A stretch of 7,721 nt of DNA, taken from the NCBI GenBank assembly GCA_019347595.1, contig JAHWLA010000130.1:1-7721 (forward strand). The letters are read 5' to 3'. The position numbers and the translations under genes were made by a program. The notes beneath the pieces are model-generated. The model was not told the origin of the DNA. It saw nothing but the letters and a program-made list of their open reading frames with translations, and ran no database searches. The stretch is from Actinomycetota bacterium. GTDB taxonomy: Bacteria > Actinomycetota > Acidimicrobiia > Acidimicrobiales > JAHWLA01. This document shows positions 1 to 7,203 of this stretch, one piece after another; position 1 is the stretch's first letter; every line of letters begins with the position of its first letter.

Positions 1-3000
1 TCGGCTCCCGCGGCGCACCCTCCGGCGCACTCTGGCCGGGGTCGTTGGGCGCGGGTTCCACCACCTTGGTCAGCAGGCCGAGGTCGTTGTACTCGTAGGT
101 CGTCACGGCGCCGACGCCGTTCGTCTTGGAGACGAGGCGGTTGGCCTTCCAGTCGAAGCTGTCGACCACGGGGCCCGAGTCGTTGCCCGCGTCGCGGATC
201 TCCAGGATGTTGCCGCCCGTCACCCGCAGGTCGCCGGGGGCGTCGACGGGACTACGACCGGAGATGCGGTACTGCGTCGTGTGGCCCAGCGGCGTACGGG
301 CCGTCGTGGTGCGCTCGCCGGTGGTGGCGTCGACCGCCCCGTAGGTCCACGTCCACGCCTTGTTCTCGCGGTCGGTGACCGAGGTGAGGATCTGCCGGCC
401 GTTCTCGACGCCGTACCCCAGCGTCGTCGTGTCGCCCCGGCCGTCGGTCACGGCGTTGAGCACCTCGGTGGCGCTGTCGTACCCGAACGACGTGGTGCGG
501 GTGGCGGCGGTGGCGCCCGCCGGGAGGGCGTGGGTGTTCTCGGTGTACGAGGTGAGCAGACCCGTCGTCGCGTTCACCGCGAAGTCGATGGTGCGGGTCC
601 ACGAACGCGACGTGCCGGTGGCCGGGTCGGCCGCCGTCACCCCGGGCAGCGTGGTGATGCGGCTGAGGTGGCCCACGCTGTCGTAGGCGAACGTCGCCGC
701 CGACTCCGTCGGGTAGCGGTTATGCCTGATGTCGGTGAGGCGGACGCTCTTGGGCGTGGTGGTGCCCACCTCAGCGTGGGTGTACGTGAGCTGGTTCCCG
801 TTGCGGTCGGTGATCGAGACAATGCGCCACGACGGCACCGTCAGACCGGCGGGCCGCTCGGCCCGGTACACCACTCCGTCGGGGCGGATGAGCTCGTACG
901 CGGTGACCAGCAGGTTGCTGTCGAGGATCTCGCGCACGCGCAGGCTCACGCCCGGCGGGCTGTCCCAGCGGGCGCCCGGCCCGCCCTTGCGCACGAAGCG
1001 GTGGGTCGTGCCGTCGCCGTCGGTGAACTCGAGCTGGAACCCGGTCACCTGGAAGACGCCGTCGACGACGCTGCCGACCTCGAGCGGCGTCAGCTCCCGG
1101 TTGAGGTCGATGTCGGTGACGGCGCCCTCGACGTCGTCGAGCCCGCCGTCGAGGTCGGTGACCGACAGGCTCCACCCCTTGCCGAGCCCGTTGTCGATCT
1201 TCGCCCGCTGCGAGTTGTAGGTGTGGCGGATGACGACGTTCAGGCCCTGGCCCGGGACGGTGGCGTCCTCGAAGGCGGCCACCGCGTTGCCGGTGCCCAG
1301 GTGGACGTAGCCGGTGCCCGTGCCGAGGTCGAAGTCGTCGTAGGGGGCGAACTGCTCCAGGCCAACCTGGTCGGACTGCGCCTCGTTGGCCGAGGTGAGC
1401 CCGCCGAGCGCGGCGGCGCCGTCGATGCGGACGGGGCCGTAGACCTTGTCGTCACCGACGTTGCCCGCCCGGTCGACGGCGCGCACGTGGAAGTACCAGT
1501 CGCCGTCGGACAGCTCGGCCGACGTTGTCGACGTGAGGTTGCCGTCGTTCGACGTGTCGGCGGGCGTGCTGTACGAGCGGTTGAAGATCCACGAGTAGCC
1601 GGCCACGCCCGACGTGGCGTCGACCGCGCCATCCCAGTTCATCTCGACGGTGCGGTCGGCGGACGCCACGTACGGCGCGTGGTCGGAGGTCACCGCGGTG
1701 GGGCCGGTCGGCTTGGCGGTGTCCACCTGCACGGTGAACGAGGCCGGGTTGCTCCAGAGGCCGGTGCCGTTGACGGCACGGGCGCTCACGAAGTGGACGC
1801 CGTCCGACAGGCCGCCGAACGTCGCCGACGTGTCGGTGCCCTCGCTGGTGGTGTCGGCGGTCTGGTCGAGCGCCCGCGAGTAACCGGAGATGCCCGACGT
1901 GTCGGTGGCCGCCCAGCTCACGGTGGCGCTGTTGTTCGAGTACCACGCGCTCTGGTCGGGGTGCGTCGACGAGCTCATCGACGGCGGGTTCGGGGCGGTC
2001 GGGTCGACGGTGAAGCTGTGGGTGCCCGACCAGCCCGACGTCGCTCCCTGGTCGTCCTGCGCGTAGGTCTCCCAGTAGTAGACGCCCTCGGCCAGCGACG
2101 GCGGCCCCCACGAGGCGCCGCAGCCCGAGCAGACGTAGCTGCTCCACCCGCCCGTCACCTGCGCTCCGCTGCTGTCGCGGACGCGGAAGTAGAGGCGGCC
2201 GTTGTTGCCGTCCGGGTCGGAGTAGCGGGCGCTCAGGCCCGGCGTGGTGGTGGACTTGTGGCCGTTGGCGGGCGACAGGGAGTCGGGGGTGTAGGGGGCC
2301 CGGTTCGGCTCCGACCAGTAGATGTCGATGTTCGGGGTGGCCCACCCGCCGCCCGTGGCGTCCCACGAGGCGAAGTTCTTCCACGCGTAGTTGTCGGTCT
2401 CGCTGCCGGGGTCGACCTTCATGGCGAGGCCGCACATGCACCAGGCGCCGCTGGTCCAGTTGCGCACCGTGCCGAGCACGTCGAAGCCGGCCCACCCGTC
2501 GCTGCAGCCGCCCGGCTCGTAGCCCATGGCGAACGCCGCCCATGCCACCCGCTCGCCGAGCGACGCGCCCGGGTAGCCCGTCATCGTCCGGCCGTCCCAG
2601 CCCTGGGTGACCCGGTAGACGCCCATGCCACGCGCCTGGCACGACCACGAGTGGTTGTTCCATGCCTCGAAGCGCGCCGAATCGATGATCTTTCCGCTCA
2701 GCCCGCCGACGTCGAAGTGCATGAACGAGATGCCGACATGGGAGCCGCCGTCGTAGGTCCCTACTTTGAGCTCGGCGTCCCACGAGTTGTCGCGGACGTA
2801 ATTGCTCATCACGTACGTGTCGTCCGACCACGTGGTGGACAGCCAGTAGGTGGGGTCGACGACGACGGGGTAGACGCGGGCGGGGTCGTCCAACCAGGCG
2901 CGGTCGACGGTCACCTCGAGCGCTTGGCCGCCCTCCCACGGGATGACCGCGTAGCGCACGTCGTGGGAGACGGCGCCGGAGTCGGTGTGAGGATCGACGT

Positions 3001-3703
3001 CGGCGTCCTCCATGAAGCCGTTGGGGGTGACGGCTCGCTCGCGGCCGTCGGCGTCGCGGTACACGACTTCGCCTGCCTCGTTCACCGACGCGGTGAGGCC
3101 GTCGAGCGCGAGGGGGAACACGAAGCGGTCGGCGGCGGCGGGCGAGGCGAGGACGAGCTCCTCCTTCACGCCCTGGTTGGTCGTCGTGAGGCGAAGGTCG
3201 ACGTGGGGGAGGATGCCGCCGTAGGTCACCTTCGGGCCGGCGGGCACGGCGGGCGCGCCGGGGCGGGCGCCCGCCAGCCGGAAGCCGATCGAGTGCTCGT
3301 CGTCCAGGCGGTACCGCACCAGCTCGGGGCTCGTCGGATCGGCGGCGACGTCGAGGATCGCACTGTTGCCCGCGGTCACGAACCGAGCCGGTTCCACGGA
3401 CGGCACCAAGGTGGTGTCGATCTCGTCCCACAGCCCGAAGTCGTTCTTGAAGTGGACCGGGGTGCTGAACGCCTTGGTGCGGTACTTGCCCGGCGTGGCC
3501 GTGGCGAAGGTCTTGGTCGTCGCCGTACGCAGGCCGACCAGCTCGGTGCCCGGCGGCGTCACGACCGGTAGCTGCGGCGCCAGGACGTCGCCCACGCCCC
3601 GCACGGCGGGCACCAGCCCGACGACCAGCGCCATGGCGACGAAGACGACAACGACCGCTCGCCGGGCGCGTGCGCCCAGGACGAAGAACAACGTGGAAGG
3701 CAC
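1..3703 (-). CDS. Secreted DNRLRE / RHS (YD-repeat) protein, N-terminal part; runs off the left edge
   Basis: This is a large exported, probably surface or extracellular protein; its substrate is unknown. Residues 1-36 look like a signal peptide: a basic stretch (RARR, 12-15), then a Val/Ala-rich hydrophobic core (16-33). Residues ~60-275 resemble the N-terminal region of actinobacterial RHS proteins and end in the hallmark DDPARVYPVVVDPT (YPVVVDP starts near 278). A DNRLRE-like domain follows (~281-460; motifs VMSNYVRDNSWD, ISFMHFDVGGL, IIDSARFEAW). Then come an FN3/Ig-like module (~478-573) and two related modules (~595-653 and ~695-755; the second ends WYFHVRAVDRAGNV). The RHS entry segment has GTGYVHLGTGN and RHTYNSQ (Tyr ~829). 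Degenerate YD-type repeats start near 1005 (FAYDSVGHL) and include YEYNDLGLL near 1203. The start is GTG 3703, with a G-run about 9 nt upstream; an in-frame GTG at 3745 would add 14 residues, and a TGA lies upstream of it. In such families the C-terminus often carries more repeats or a toxin or other variable domain, but none is visible here. The family call is firm; the function is not. Confidence 0.9.
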   Translation of the reverse strand, partial: MPSTLFFVLGARARRAVVVVFVAMALVVGLVPAVRGVGDVLAPQLPVVTPPGTELVGLRTATTKTFATATPGKYRTKAFSTPVHFKNDFGLWDEIDTTLVPSVEPARFVTAGNSAILDVAADPTSPELVRYRLDDEHSIGFRLAGARPGAPAVPAGPKVTYGGILPHVDLRLTTTNQGVKEELVLASPAAADRFVFPLALDGLTASVNEAGEVVYRDADGRERAVTPNGFMEDADVDPHTDSGAVSHDVRYAVIPWEGGQALEVTVDRAWLDDPARVYPVVVDPTYWLSTTWSDDTYVMSNYVRDNSWDAELKVGTYDGGSHVGISFMHFDVGGLSGKIIDSARFEAWNNHSWSCQARGMGVYRVTQGWDGRTMTGYPGASLGERVAWAAFAMGYEPGGCSDGWAGFDVLGTVRNWTSGAWCMCGLAMKVDPGSETDNYAWKNFASWDATGGGWATPNIDIYWSEPNRAPYTPDSLSPANGHKSTTTPGLSARYSDPDGNNGRLYFRVRDSSGAQVTGGWSSYVCSGCGASWGPPSLAEGVYYWETYAQDDQGATSGWSGTHSFTVDPTAPNPPSMSSSTHPDQSAWYSNNSATVSWAATDTSGISGYSRALDQTADTTSEGTDTSATFGGLSDGVHFVSARAVNGTGLWSNPASFTVQVDTAKPTGPTAVTSDHAPYVASADRTVEMNWDGAVDATSGVAGYSWIFNRSYSTPADTSNDGNLTSTTSAELSDGDWYFHVRAVDRAGNVGDDKVYGPVRIDGAAALGGLTSANEAQSDQVGLEQFAPYDDFDLGTGTGYVHLGTGNAVAAFEDATVPGQGLNVVIRHTYNSQRAKIDNGLGKGWSLSVTDLDGGLDDVEGAVTDIDLNRELTPLEVGSVVDGVFQVTGFQLEFTDGDGTTHRFVRKGGPGARWDSPPGVSLRVREILDSNLLVTAYELIRPDGVVYRAERPAGLTVPSWRIVSITDRNGNQLTYTHAEVGTTTPKSVRLTDIRHNRYPTESAATFAYDSVGHLSRITTLPGVTAADPATGTSRSWTRTIDFAVNATTGLLTSYTENTHALPAGATAATRTTSFGYDSATEVLNAVTDGRGDTTTLGYGVENGRQILTSVTDRENKAWTWTYGAVDATTGERTTTARTPLGHTTQYRISGRSPVDAPGDLRVTGGNILEIRDAGNDSGPVVDSFDWKANRLVSKTNGVGAVTTYEYNDLGLLTKVVEPAPNDPGQSAPEGAPREP

Positions 3704-3956
3704 CCGCGTAAACCCCCGTGCGAAATGAGCGGCCGCCGTGGCCACCCGTCGAGCTACCCAGCGTGGGGCATTTGCCCCGTCGGCTCAATGGCCCGGCCGC
3801 GTCATTTCCGACCGGTCAATGCGGGCTGGACCGGCGTGTCACCCGTTCGCACGCGCCGTGGCATTCCGTGGCTCGCGCGCCCGTGCGTCCCGAGTACATA
3901 GCCGGCGTTATTCGCCGGCTATGTACTCGGGACGGGGCGTCCGTAGGCTGGAGGGC
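3704..3956. other. Divergent intergenic region between the RHS-type gene and hemB
   Basis: This 253-nt stretch separates two divergently transcribed genes, so it should hold promoters for both. It contains a strong perfect inverted repeat at 3886-3934, a candidate hemB -10 element just before 3957, and a minor palindrome (GGGGCA-TT-TGCCCC, 3765-3778) near the start of the RHS-type gene. On the minus strand a TTGACC hexamer (3819-3814) resembles a -35 box, but I find no convincing -10 at the right spacing. No credible coding sequence is seen. The hemB frame stays open through this region on the plus strand, but the extra residues are unlike HemB N-termini. Confidence 0.7.
3886..3934. repeat. 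Perfect 22-bp inverted repeat with 5-nt loop upstream of hemB
   Basis: The left arm (3886-3907, starting CGTCCCGAGTACATAG) and right arm (3913-3934, starting CGCCGGCTATGTACTC) are exact reverse complements over 22 bp, separated by TTATT. Pairing stops cleanly at both ends: G3885 faces G3935, and the loop ends are T-T. No T-tract follows on either strand, so it does not look like a rho-independent terminator. Its centre (3910) is 47 nt before the hemB start, and the right arm would cover the -35 zone of the proposed hemB promoter. It could be a regulator-binding dyad, a transcript hairpin if transcription begins upstream, a small mobile or repetitive palindrome, or an assembly fold-back. Confidence 0.9.
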
Positions 3957-3957
3957 G
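3944..3957 (+). promoter_or_regulatory. Candidate hemB -10 element with leaderless start
   Basis: TAGGCT (3944-3949) matches the actinobacterial -10 pattern TANNNT and ends 7 nt before GTG 3957. This is the spacing expected if the start codon's first base is the transcription start. Leaderless mRNAs are common in actinobacteria. A purine run GGAGGG (3950-3955) sits only 1-2 nt from the GTG, too close for a normal Shine-Dalgarno, which favours the leaderless reading. No good -35 hexamer is visible about 17 bp upstream, where the inverted repeat lies. Confidence 0.45.
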
Positions 3958-4940
3958 TGAGCTTCCCCGCTCGTCGCCTCCGCCGCCTGCGCCGCACGCC
4001 CGCCCTGCGCCGCCTCGTGGCCGAGACGCGCCTCGGCATCGACGACCTGGTGGCGCCGCTGTTCGTGCGCGAGGGCATCGACGAGCCGCAGCCGATCGCC
4101 TCGCTGCCGGGCGTGGTGCAGCACACCCGCGAGTCGCTGCGCAAGGAGGTGGCCGAGCTCGCCGACCTCGGCATCCCCGGCGTCATCCTCTTCGGCATCC
4201 CCGCCCGCAAGGACGCCGCGGGCTCGGAGGCGTGGAACCGGGACGGCATCGTGCAGCTCGCCGTCCGCGACCTGCGCGACGAGGTGGGCGACCGACTCGC
4301 CGTCATGGCCGATCTCTGCCTCGACGAGTACACCGATCACGGCCACTGCGGCGTTCTCGACCCGCGCGGCGAGCCCGACAACGACGCCACCCTCGACCTG
4401 TACGCCCGCATTGCCGTGGCGCAGGCCGACGCCGGTGTCGATGTCGTGGCGCCCAGCGGGATGATGGACGGCCAAGTCGAGGCCATCCGCGACGCGCTCG
4501 ACGAGGCCGACCACACCGACACGGCGATCCTCGCCTACGCCGCCAAGTACGCCTCCGCGCTCTACGGCCCGTTCCGCGACGCCGTCGACGTGACCATCGC
4601 CGGGGGCGGCGACCGCCGCGGCTACCAGCAGGACCCCCGCAACTTCCGCGAGGCCCTGTTGGAGGTCGACGAGGACGTGGCCGAGGGCGCCGACATGGTG
4701 ATGGTGAAGCCCGCCCTCGCCTACCTCGACGTGATCGCCGCCGTCCGGCACGCCGTCGACGTGCCGCTCGCCGCCTACCACGTGAGCGGCGAGTACGCCA
4801 TGGTCAAGGCCGCCGCCGAACGGGGCTGGATCGACGGCCCCGCCGTCGCCCTCGAGCACCTCACCGCCGTGAAGCGGGCGGGGGCCGACATCATCCTCAC
4901 CTACTTCGCCCGAGAGGTTGCAGAGACGCTGCATGGATAA
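3957..4940 (+). CDS. hemB: Delta-aminolevulinic acid dehydratase (porphobilinogen synthase)
   Basis: HemB condenses two 5-aminolevulinate molecules into porphobilinogen in the cytoplasm, an early step toward heme and other tetrapyrroles. The 327-residue protein aligns by eye with E. coli HemB (324 aa) from end to end. The two Schiff-base lysines are present: K197 in YAAKYAS and K251 in MVMVKPA. The active-site metal motif is DLCLDEYTDHGHCG, giving C121, D123 and C131 where classic zinc enzymes have three cysteines. Other family blocks are APSGMMDGQV, ALYGPFRDA, AYHVSGEYAM and the end RAGADIILTYFA. GTG 3957 was chosen because FPARRLRRLRRTPALRRLV matches the usual N-terminus. An in-frame ATG at 3921 lies inside the inverted repeat and would add 12 atypical residues. 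It is the first gene of the run, and its stop overlaps hemL by 8 nt. Confidence 0.97.
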   Translation: MSFPARRLRRLRRTPALRRLVAETRLGIDDLVAPLFVREGIDEPQPIASLPGVVQHTRESLRKEVAELADLGIPGVILFGIPARKDAAGSEAWNRDGIVQLAVRDLRDEVGDRLAVMADLCLDEYTDHGHCGVLDPRGEPDNDATLDLYARIAVAQADAGVDVVAPSGMMDGQVEAIRDALDEADHTDTAILAYAAKYASALYGPFRDAVDVTIAGGGDRRGYQQDPRNFREALLEVDEDVAEGADMVMVKPALAYLDVIAAVRHAVDVPLAAYHVSGEYAMVKAAAERGWIDGPAVALEHLTAVKRAGADIILTYFAREVAETLHG

Positions 4941-6195
4941 CGAGTCGCTGTTCAAGCGCGCCGCCGAGGTCATCCCCGGCGGCGTGAACTCACCCGTCCG
5001 GGCCTTCGGTTCCGTGGGCGGGACGCCGTACTTCGTGGCCCGCGCCGAGGGCGCGTACGTATGGGACGTCGAGGGCCGCAAGTACCTCGACTACGTCCAG
5101 TCCTACGGCGCTTCCATCCTCGGCCACGCCCACCCCAAGGTGGTGGAAGCGGTGCAGGCCGCAGCCGCCGAGGGCACGACGTTCGGCGCGCCGACCGAGC
5201 GCGAGGTCCTGCTGGCCGAGGCCATCCGCGACCGCGTTCCCGGCTGCGAGCTGTTGCGGCTGGTGAGCAGCGGCACCGAGGCGACGATGACGGCCGTGCG
5301 CGTGGCTCGCGGCTTCACCGGGCGCAGCCGGGTCGTGAAGTTCGCGGGCTGTTACCACGGCCACAGCGACGCGCTGCTCGCCGCGGGCGGCAGTGGCGTG
5401 GCGACCCTGGGGCTGCCCGGCTCCGCGGGCGTGCCCGAGGGAGCGGTGGCCCAGACGGTCGTCGTCCCCTACAACCTCGTGCCCGAGCTCGACGCCGACG
5501 TGGCCGCCGTCATCGTCGAGCCCATCGCCGCCAACATGGGACTCGTGCCACCGGCTCCGGGCTTCCTCGAGGGGCTGCGGGCGGAATGCGACCGAGTGGG
5601 CGCACTCCTGATCTTCGACGAGGTCATCACCGGCTTTCGCCTGGCCTTCGGCGGGGCCCAGGAGGTGACCGGCGTCCGCCCCGATCTGTGGACGCTTGGC
5701 AAGGTCATCGGCGGCGGTCTGCCGCTGGCGGCGTTCGGCGGGCGCCGCGAGGTCATGGAGGTGCTGGCCCCGCTCGGTCCCGTCTACCAGGCGGGCACGC
5801 TGTCGGGGAACCCGCTGGCCACGGCCGCGGGCCTGGCCGTGCTCGATCTGCTCGACCACTCGTCGTACACGATGCTGGCGGGCCGGGCCGCCGAGCTGGG
5901 ACCGATGCTGGCCGACGTGATCACCGAAGCGGGCTTCCCCGTGCACGTCCCCGTGGTCGGCCCGCTGGTCGGGCTGTTCTTCACGGACACGCCGGTGACG
6001 AACTACGACGAGGCCCAGCAGGCGTGCGGCAACGGCCTCTACGCCGCCTTCTTCCGGGCCATGCTCGACCGCGGCGTGGCGTTCGCACCCGGCCCCTACG
6101 AGGTGCTGTTCCCGAGCCTGGCCCACACGTGGCCTGAGATCGAGCGCACCGCCGACCTCGCCCGCGCCGCCATCGCCACCGTCCCTCTGCCGTGA
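4933..6195 (+). CDS. hemL: Glutamate-1-semialdehyde 2,1-aminomutase
   Basis: HemL is a PLP enzyme that converts glutamate-1-semialdehyde to 5-aminolevulinate, the last step of the C5 route and the reaction just before HemB. The 420-residue product matches family length (E. coli, 426) and reads through the family blocks in order: IPGGVNSPVRAF at the N-terminus, SSGTEATM (112-119), FAGCYHGH (137-144), IFDEVITGFR with cofactor-contacting D229, TLGKVIGGG with Schiff-base lysine K257, and AGTLSGNPLA. The 28-residue spacing from D229 to K257 is as in known HemL enzymes. The start is ATG 4933, inside the end of hemB (8-nt overlap), pointing to translational coupling. A TTG at 4918 in the same frame would add five residues but has no spaced ribosome-binding site. 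Glutamyl-tRNA reductase, which supplies the substrate, is not encoded here. Confidence 0.97.
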   Translation: MDNESLFKRAAEVIPGGVNSPVRAFGSVGGTPYFVARAEGAYVWDVEGRKYLDYVQSYGASILGHAHPKVVEAVQAAAAEGTTFGAPTEREVLLAEAIRDRVPGCELLRLVSSGTEATMTAVRVARGFTGRSRVVKFAGCYHGHSDALLAAGGSGVATLGLPGSAGVPEGAVAQTVVVPYNLVPELDADVAAVIVEPIAANMGLVPPAPGFLEGLRAECDRVGALLIFDEVITGFRLAFGGAQEVTGVRPDLWTLGKVIGGGLPLAAFGGRREVMEVLAPLGPVYQAGTLSGNPLATAAGLAVLDLLDHSSYTMLAGRAAELGPMLADVITEAGFPVHVPVVGPLVGLFFTDTPVTNYDEAQQACGNGLYAAFFRAMLDRGVAFAPGPYEVLFPSLAHTWPEIERTADLARAAIATVPLP

Positions 6196-6638
6196 CCCGC
6201 CGGGCGCTCCCCGGCCGCTACGAGCTGGACGACGACGTCGCCCGCATCGACCAGGCCGATGTCCACCGCTTGGTCTCCACCGAGAGCTACTGGGCGACGG
6301 GCCGCACCCGCCAGGTGATGGACGAGTTGATCGACAGCGCGGCGCGGGTCGTGGGCCTCTACGCGCCCGACGGCAGCCAGGTCGGCTTCTGCCGGGTGCT
6401 GTCCGATCGGCACACGTTCGCCTACCTGGCCGACGTGTACGTGCGCGCCGACCACCGCGGCCACGGCCTCGGTGTGGAGCTGGTGCGGGAGGCGATCGAG
6501 AACGGGCCGCTGGCCCGCCTGCGTTGGCTGCTGTTCACGGCCGACGCCCACGACCTCTACCGGAAGCTCGGCTTCGCGGACCCGTCTCCAAACTCGGTGA
6601 TGCAGCGCGAACCAGTCCGTGGACGTGCACCTCGGTGA
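6192..6638 (+). CDS. GNAT-family N-acetyltransferase
   Basis: This is a 148-residue single-domain acetyltransferase of the GNAT fold, expected to move an acetyl group from acetyl-CoA to an unknown amine. The motif A strand and pyrophosphate loop read YLADVYVRADHRGHGLG, with R89-G90-H91-G92-L93-G94 as the acetyl-CoA binding loop. The later LLFTADAHDLYRKLGF segment is the typical motif B region, where the Tyr often acts as general acid. The GTG start (6192) overlaps the hemL stop in a GTGA junction, so it is almost certainly translated from the heme transcript. Whether it has any role in heme synthesis is unknown; it may simply be carried along. Its last 104 bp are shared, antisense, with the end of the TetR-type gene. 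The C-terminal SVMQREP resembles the usual end of such enzymes, so the GNAT end is probably the original one. Confidence 0.9.
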   Translation: MTRRALPGRYELDDDVARIDQADVHRLVSTESYWATGRTRQVMDELIDSAARVVGLYAPDGSQVGFCRVLSDRHTFAYLADVYVRADHRGHGLGVELVREAIENGPLARLRWLLFTADAHDLYRKLGFADPSPNSVMQREPVRGRAPR

Positions 6639-7203
6639 GGTGGTCGAGCAGGTCGTCCGAGCCGATATAGGGGAAGCCGGGCCGGGCGATGGCGAGGGAG
6701 GTGACGCCGTGGACGACGGTCCACAGCCCCGTCGCCAGCAGCAGGGGATCGGCGGGCGGGAAGCGCCCGGCCGCGATGCACTCGGTCACGTCGTCGAGCA
6801 GGCGGGCGAAGCCCGACCGGGCGAGGAAGTCGGGGGTCGGGGGTGCCGTCGTCTCGGCCATGAACAGCACCCGGTAGTGGGCCGGGTGCTCGACGCCGAA
6901 GCGCACGTAGGCGCGCCCCCGGGCGACGACGCGGTCCACCGGGTCGACGATGCCGCCCGCCGCCGCTTGCACGTACTCGTCGAAGAGGGCGAACTGCGAC
7001 TCGCACACCGCCAGCATGAGCTCGTCCTTGTCGGCGAAGTGCAGGTAGATCGACGGCGCGCTGACGCCGACGGCATCGGCGACCGCCCGCACCGATACGG
7101 CGTCGGCGTCGGCCGCCTCGAACAGCAGGCGCGATGCCGCCTCCAGGATCTCCTCCCGGAGGCGGTCGCCTTGCCCTCGACGGGCCGGACGGCGGCGGGC
7201 CGC
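6535..7203 (-). CDS. TetR-family transcriptional regulator with WHG-type C-terminal domain; start codon uncertain
   Basis: This is a DNA-binding repressor-type protein that likely controls the MMPL transporter gene just upstream. Counting from the GCG codon at 7203, the TetR helix-turn-helix spans about residues 17-62 (EEILEAASRLLFEAA, then VRAVADAVGVSAPSIYLHFADKDEL). The C-terminal ligand domain carries LWTVVHGVTSL (WTVVHG at 161-166), as in the WHG class. The start is a problem: the only usual start codon in frame is GTG 7092, which would cut away helix 1, and no ATG, GTG or TTG lies upstream in this frame for well over 150 nt. The codon at 7203 is GCG, followed by ARRRPARRGQGDRLREE, a very typical TetR N-terminus, and preceded by a purine-rich GAGGTGGCGGGA. 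A GTG there would overlap the MMPL stop by one base. The residues after ~201 are an unusual Arg/Ser/Gly-rich tail lying inside the antisense overlap with the GNAT gene. Confidence 0.8.
   Translation of the reverse strand, partial: AARRRPARRGQGDRLREEILEAASRLLFEAADADAVSVRAVADAVGVSAPSIYLHFADKDELMLAVCESQFALFDEYVQAAAGGIVDPVDRVVARGRAYVRFGVEHPAHYRVLFMAETTAPPTPDFLARSGFARLLDDVTECIAAGRFPPADPLLLATGLWTVVHGVTSLAIARPGFPYIGSDDLLDHLTEVHVHGLVRAASPSLETGPRSRASGRGRGRRP

Noticed and set aside
281..3571. Plus-strand open frame of 1,096 codons opposite the RHS-type gene
   Set aside because: Its product is Arg/Val/Gly-rich without recognisable domains, while the minus strand reads as a clear multi-domain protein. 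Long antisense frames are expected opposite G/C-rich third positions.
1452..3788. Minus-strand open frame of 778 codons starting at 3788
   Set aside because: It is in a different frame from the true RHS-type protein and its sequence is Arg-rich low complexity, so it is a shadow.
3886..3934. Rho-independent terminator or riboswitch at the inverted repeat
   Set aside because: No T-tract follows on either strand, and the region lacks the multi-helix layout of known riboswitches, including the cobalamin type that might be expected near tetrapyrrole genes.
3738..3956. Longer hemB starting at ATG 3738 or ATG 3921
   Set aside because: The added residues do not resemble HemB N-termini, would be read through the inverted repeat, and have no good ribosome-binding site; GTG 3957 matches the family start.
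3816..5081. Minus-strand open frame of 421 codons opposite hemB
   Set aside because: Its product is Val/Gly/His-rich without family motifs, and the plus strand encodes an unmistakable HemB.
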